DNA of 64,000 nucleotides. Origin: an uncultured beta proteobacterium. GTDB lineage: Bacteria; Pseudomonadota; Gammaproteobacteria; Burkholderiales; Burkholderiaceae. A program made the translations under genes and the position numbers. Position 1 is the first letter of the stretch. Every line of letters starts with the position of its first letter. Where the stretch lies: NCBI GenBank assembly GCA_903935355.1, contig CAIZRK010000008.1, forward strand, positions 1 through 64,000, in the 5' to 3' direction. Shown piece after piece: positions 62,932 through 64,000 of this stretch. The notes beneath the pieces are model-generated. The model saw nothing but the letters and a program-made list of their open reading frames with translations, was not told the origin of the DNA and did no database searches.

Positions 62932-63848
62932 AAAAACTCTCCTGCTGGCTTATCCGAATCATTCGGAACCCACTTCTCAAAATTAGTCAGATCAATTACC
63001 CGACCCCCATCTGGCGCAACCGTGACTATATCGACAAAACTAGCATTTTGCCGAACATCTAAAGGCAAATACACGTGACGAGAATAAACTTGGTTAGCCA
63101 AGCTCTCATGGTAACCAGTAAATGTGATAAGTAGATGCCACTGTTGATCAGGCCCGCTTTGATTGAGATACTCAACTAGAGGACTTTCCTCGTCTAAGCT
63201 GTGCATTGCCGTCCAGGTTAAGGAAAAAACTGGGCTTTCAGCTCGATGTAATAGCAGCTCGACTGAACGGCGATAGCGCTCGCCTTCTACAGTCATACTC
63301 TCAGCAATCAACCATAAGCGGAGCTGGGCTTCAACAATATGAGAACTACGCTCATTAAGGACCCTGAACTTCAGAGTCTTAATCCCATCATGGTTACCCA
63401 CCACCGCCACCTTAGAAAAGCGCACCCCTGCAGTTGGCCTTGTAAAACGAGCAAATGCTAAACCAGTGGTTAAGGCAGAATACACAATGCCAAAAAAGGC
63501 CTCAAAAGTCACAATGCCATTAGGCCAATTGCCAACCGGCGTCATCCGACCATAGCCGATCGTAGCCATAGTTTGTACGCTAAAGTAAAAAACATCTAGC
63601 AAAGATCCAGGGACAGCATTAGTAATAGCCCCATCACCACAGGCTAAGTACATAAAGGCAAAAAGAAGATTGGTACCAAGGTATACAAAAATAACTAGTA
63701 TTAGGAACTTTAACCAAGAAGTACCTAAAAGCCAGTGATAAAAATTATTTTCAGGGCGCGCAATCGTAGAGCGGCTAAGGGTAGCTCGATATTCCTCTAG
63801 ATTAATCTGCTCAGGGCGGCGATTAAATCGATTGTCCTTCAATGCCAT
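62928..63848 (-). CDS. Inward rectifier-type potassium channel (KirBac-like)
   Basis: A 306-residue protein with two helices flanking a pore with the K+ filter TIGYG (96-100), followed by a large cytoplasmic immunoglobulin-like Kir domain (about 135-295; FSKVAVVGNHDG, FRVLNERSSHIVEAQLRL, VYLPLDVRQ). This is the bacterial Kir architecture. The cytoplasmic ligand is unknown. It lies just after dcd (about 7 bases) and is coupled to the decarboxylase by a four-base overlap, an unusual pairing that could balance charge during acid stress. That is inference. Confidence 0.93.
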   Translation of the reverse strand: MALKDNRFNRRPEQINLEEYRATLSRSTIARPENNFYHWLLGTSWLKFLILVIFVYLGTNLLFAFMYLACGDGAITNAVPGSLLDVFYFSVQTMATIGYGRMTPVGNWPNGIVTFEAFFGIVYSALTTGLAFARFTRPTAGVRFSKVAVVGNHDGIKTLKFRVLNERSSHIVEAQLRLWLIAESMTVEGERYRRSVELLLHRAESPVFSLTWTAMHSLDEESPLVEYLNQSGPDQQWHLLITFTGYHESLANQVYSRHVYLPLDVRQNASFVDIVTVAPDGGRVIDLTNFEKWVPNDSDKPAGEFL

Positions 63849-63855
63849 GAATAAC

Positions 63856-64000
63856 TTAAGTTTTAGGCAGGGTTACACCCACCTGACCTTGATACTTACC
63901 GCCACGATCTTTATAGGATGTACCACACACTTCATCACTTTCAAAGAAGAGGACCTGTGCACAACCCTCACCTGCGTATATCTTGGCTGGTAATGGCGTG
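63856..64000 (-). CDS. dcd: dCTP deaminase, C-terminal part (cut by window edge)
   Basis: The last 47 codons of a minus-strand gene run off the window. They end in GVTLPKT, the universal C-terminus of dCTP deaminase, and contain [36 protein letters not shown]. The enzyme turns dCTP into dUTP for thymidylate synthesis. It is upstream of the Kir gene by 7 bases, probably only by proximity. Confidence 0.93.
   Translation of the reverse strand, partial: TPLPAKIYAGEGCAQVLFFESDEVCGTSYKDRGGKYQGQVGVTLPKT

Overview
The window looks like a chromosomal segment of a freshwater betaproteobacterium of the Burkholderiales, most probably Polynucleobacter or a close relative. I infer this from protein resemblance and gene neighbourhoods (a CphA'/CphA cyanophycin pair with its ABC exporter and DUF1854 partner, an HdrD-like Fe-S protein paired with DUF3501, TctABC), and from the moderate GC and very compact layout. 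No database search was possible. No gene-free stretch exceeds about 250 bases, and no insertion sequence, prophage or CRISPR array was seen. The mobile pieces are an intein inside the B12-dependent ribonucleotide reductase and one VapBC toxin-antitoxin pair.

Layout. 1-4.1 kb: a minus-strand copper-uptake cluster (OprC-type TonB receptor, DsrE-family protein, two DUF2946 proteins, a copper-uptake-associated protein, and the start of what may be a second TonB receptor). 4.2-8.6 kb: a TctCBA tricarboxylate transporter, an orphan solute-binding protein and tRNA-Thr(CGU). 8.6-16.4 kb: a cyanophycin locus (DUF1854, ABC exporter, CphA' and CphA, divergently arranged). 16.4-38.2 kb: mostly housekeeping genes (fbp, vapBC, pepN, a TMEM165-type cation transporter, Fe-S/DUF3501 pair, alanine dehydrogenase with amino acid permease, tcdA, pdxH, msrA, an aldehyde dehydrogenase, leuE, an RhlE helicase, ubiC, hemDC, argH) and a TRAP permease pair without its binding protein. 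38.2-52.0 kb: a nitrate respiration block, narX-narL-narK1-narK2-narGHJI, followed by carbonic anhydrase, a nitroreductase and a small Cys/His-rich protein preceded by a perfect FNR-type box. 52.0-60.6 kb: a TDT-family transporter, then a tightly coupled PAS-nnrS-flavin oxidoreductase-nrdJ operon, divergent from DUF3079, a membrane protein and a group III truncated globin. An FNR-like box lies between the two units. 60.7-64 kb: an inducible-type amino acid decarboxylase coupled to a Kir-type potassium channel, and the end of dcd.

The right half reads as a low-oxygen module. NarXL senses nitrate, the two NarK proteins import nitrate and export nitrite, and NarGHI respires it. NnrS, the truncated globin and possibly the flavin oxidoreductase fit a role against reactive nitrogen by-products. 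The B12-dependent NrdJ makes deoxynucleotides without oxygen. The left half is about copper capture, carboxylate uptake and storage of nitrogen as cyanophycin.

The most unusual items are: the 361-residue NrdJ intein whose first LAGLIDADG motif has lost its acidic residue; the gene order PAS-NnrS-flavoprotein-NrdJ with 20-base overlaps, facing a globin operon; the FNR-box-linked Cys/His miniprotein; the zinc-ribbon-carrying cyanophycin ABC exporter; and the copper cluster with duplicated DUF2946.
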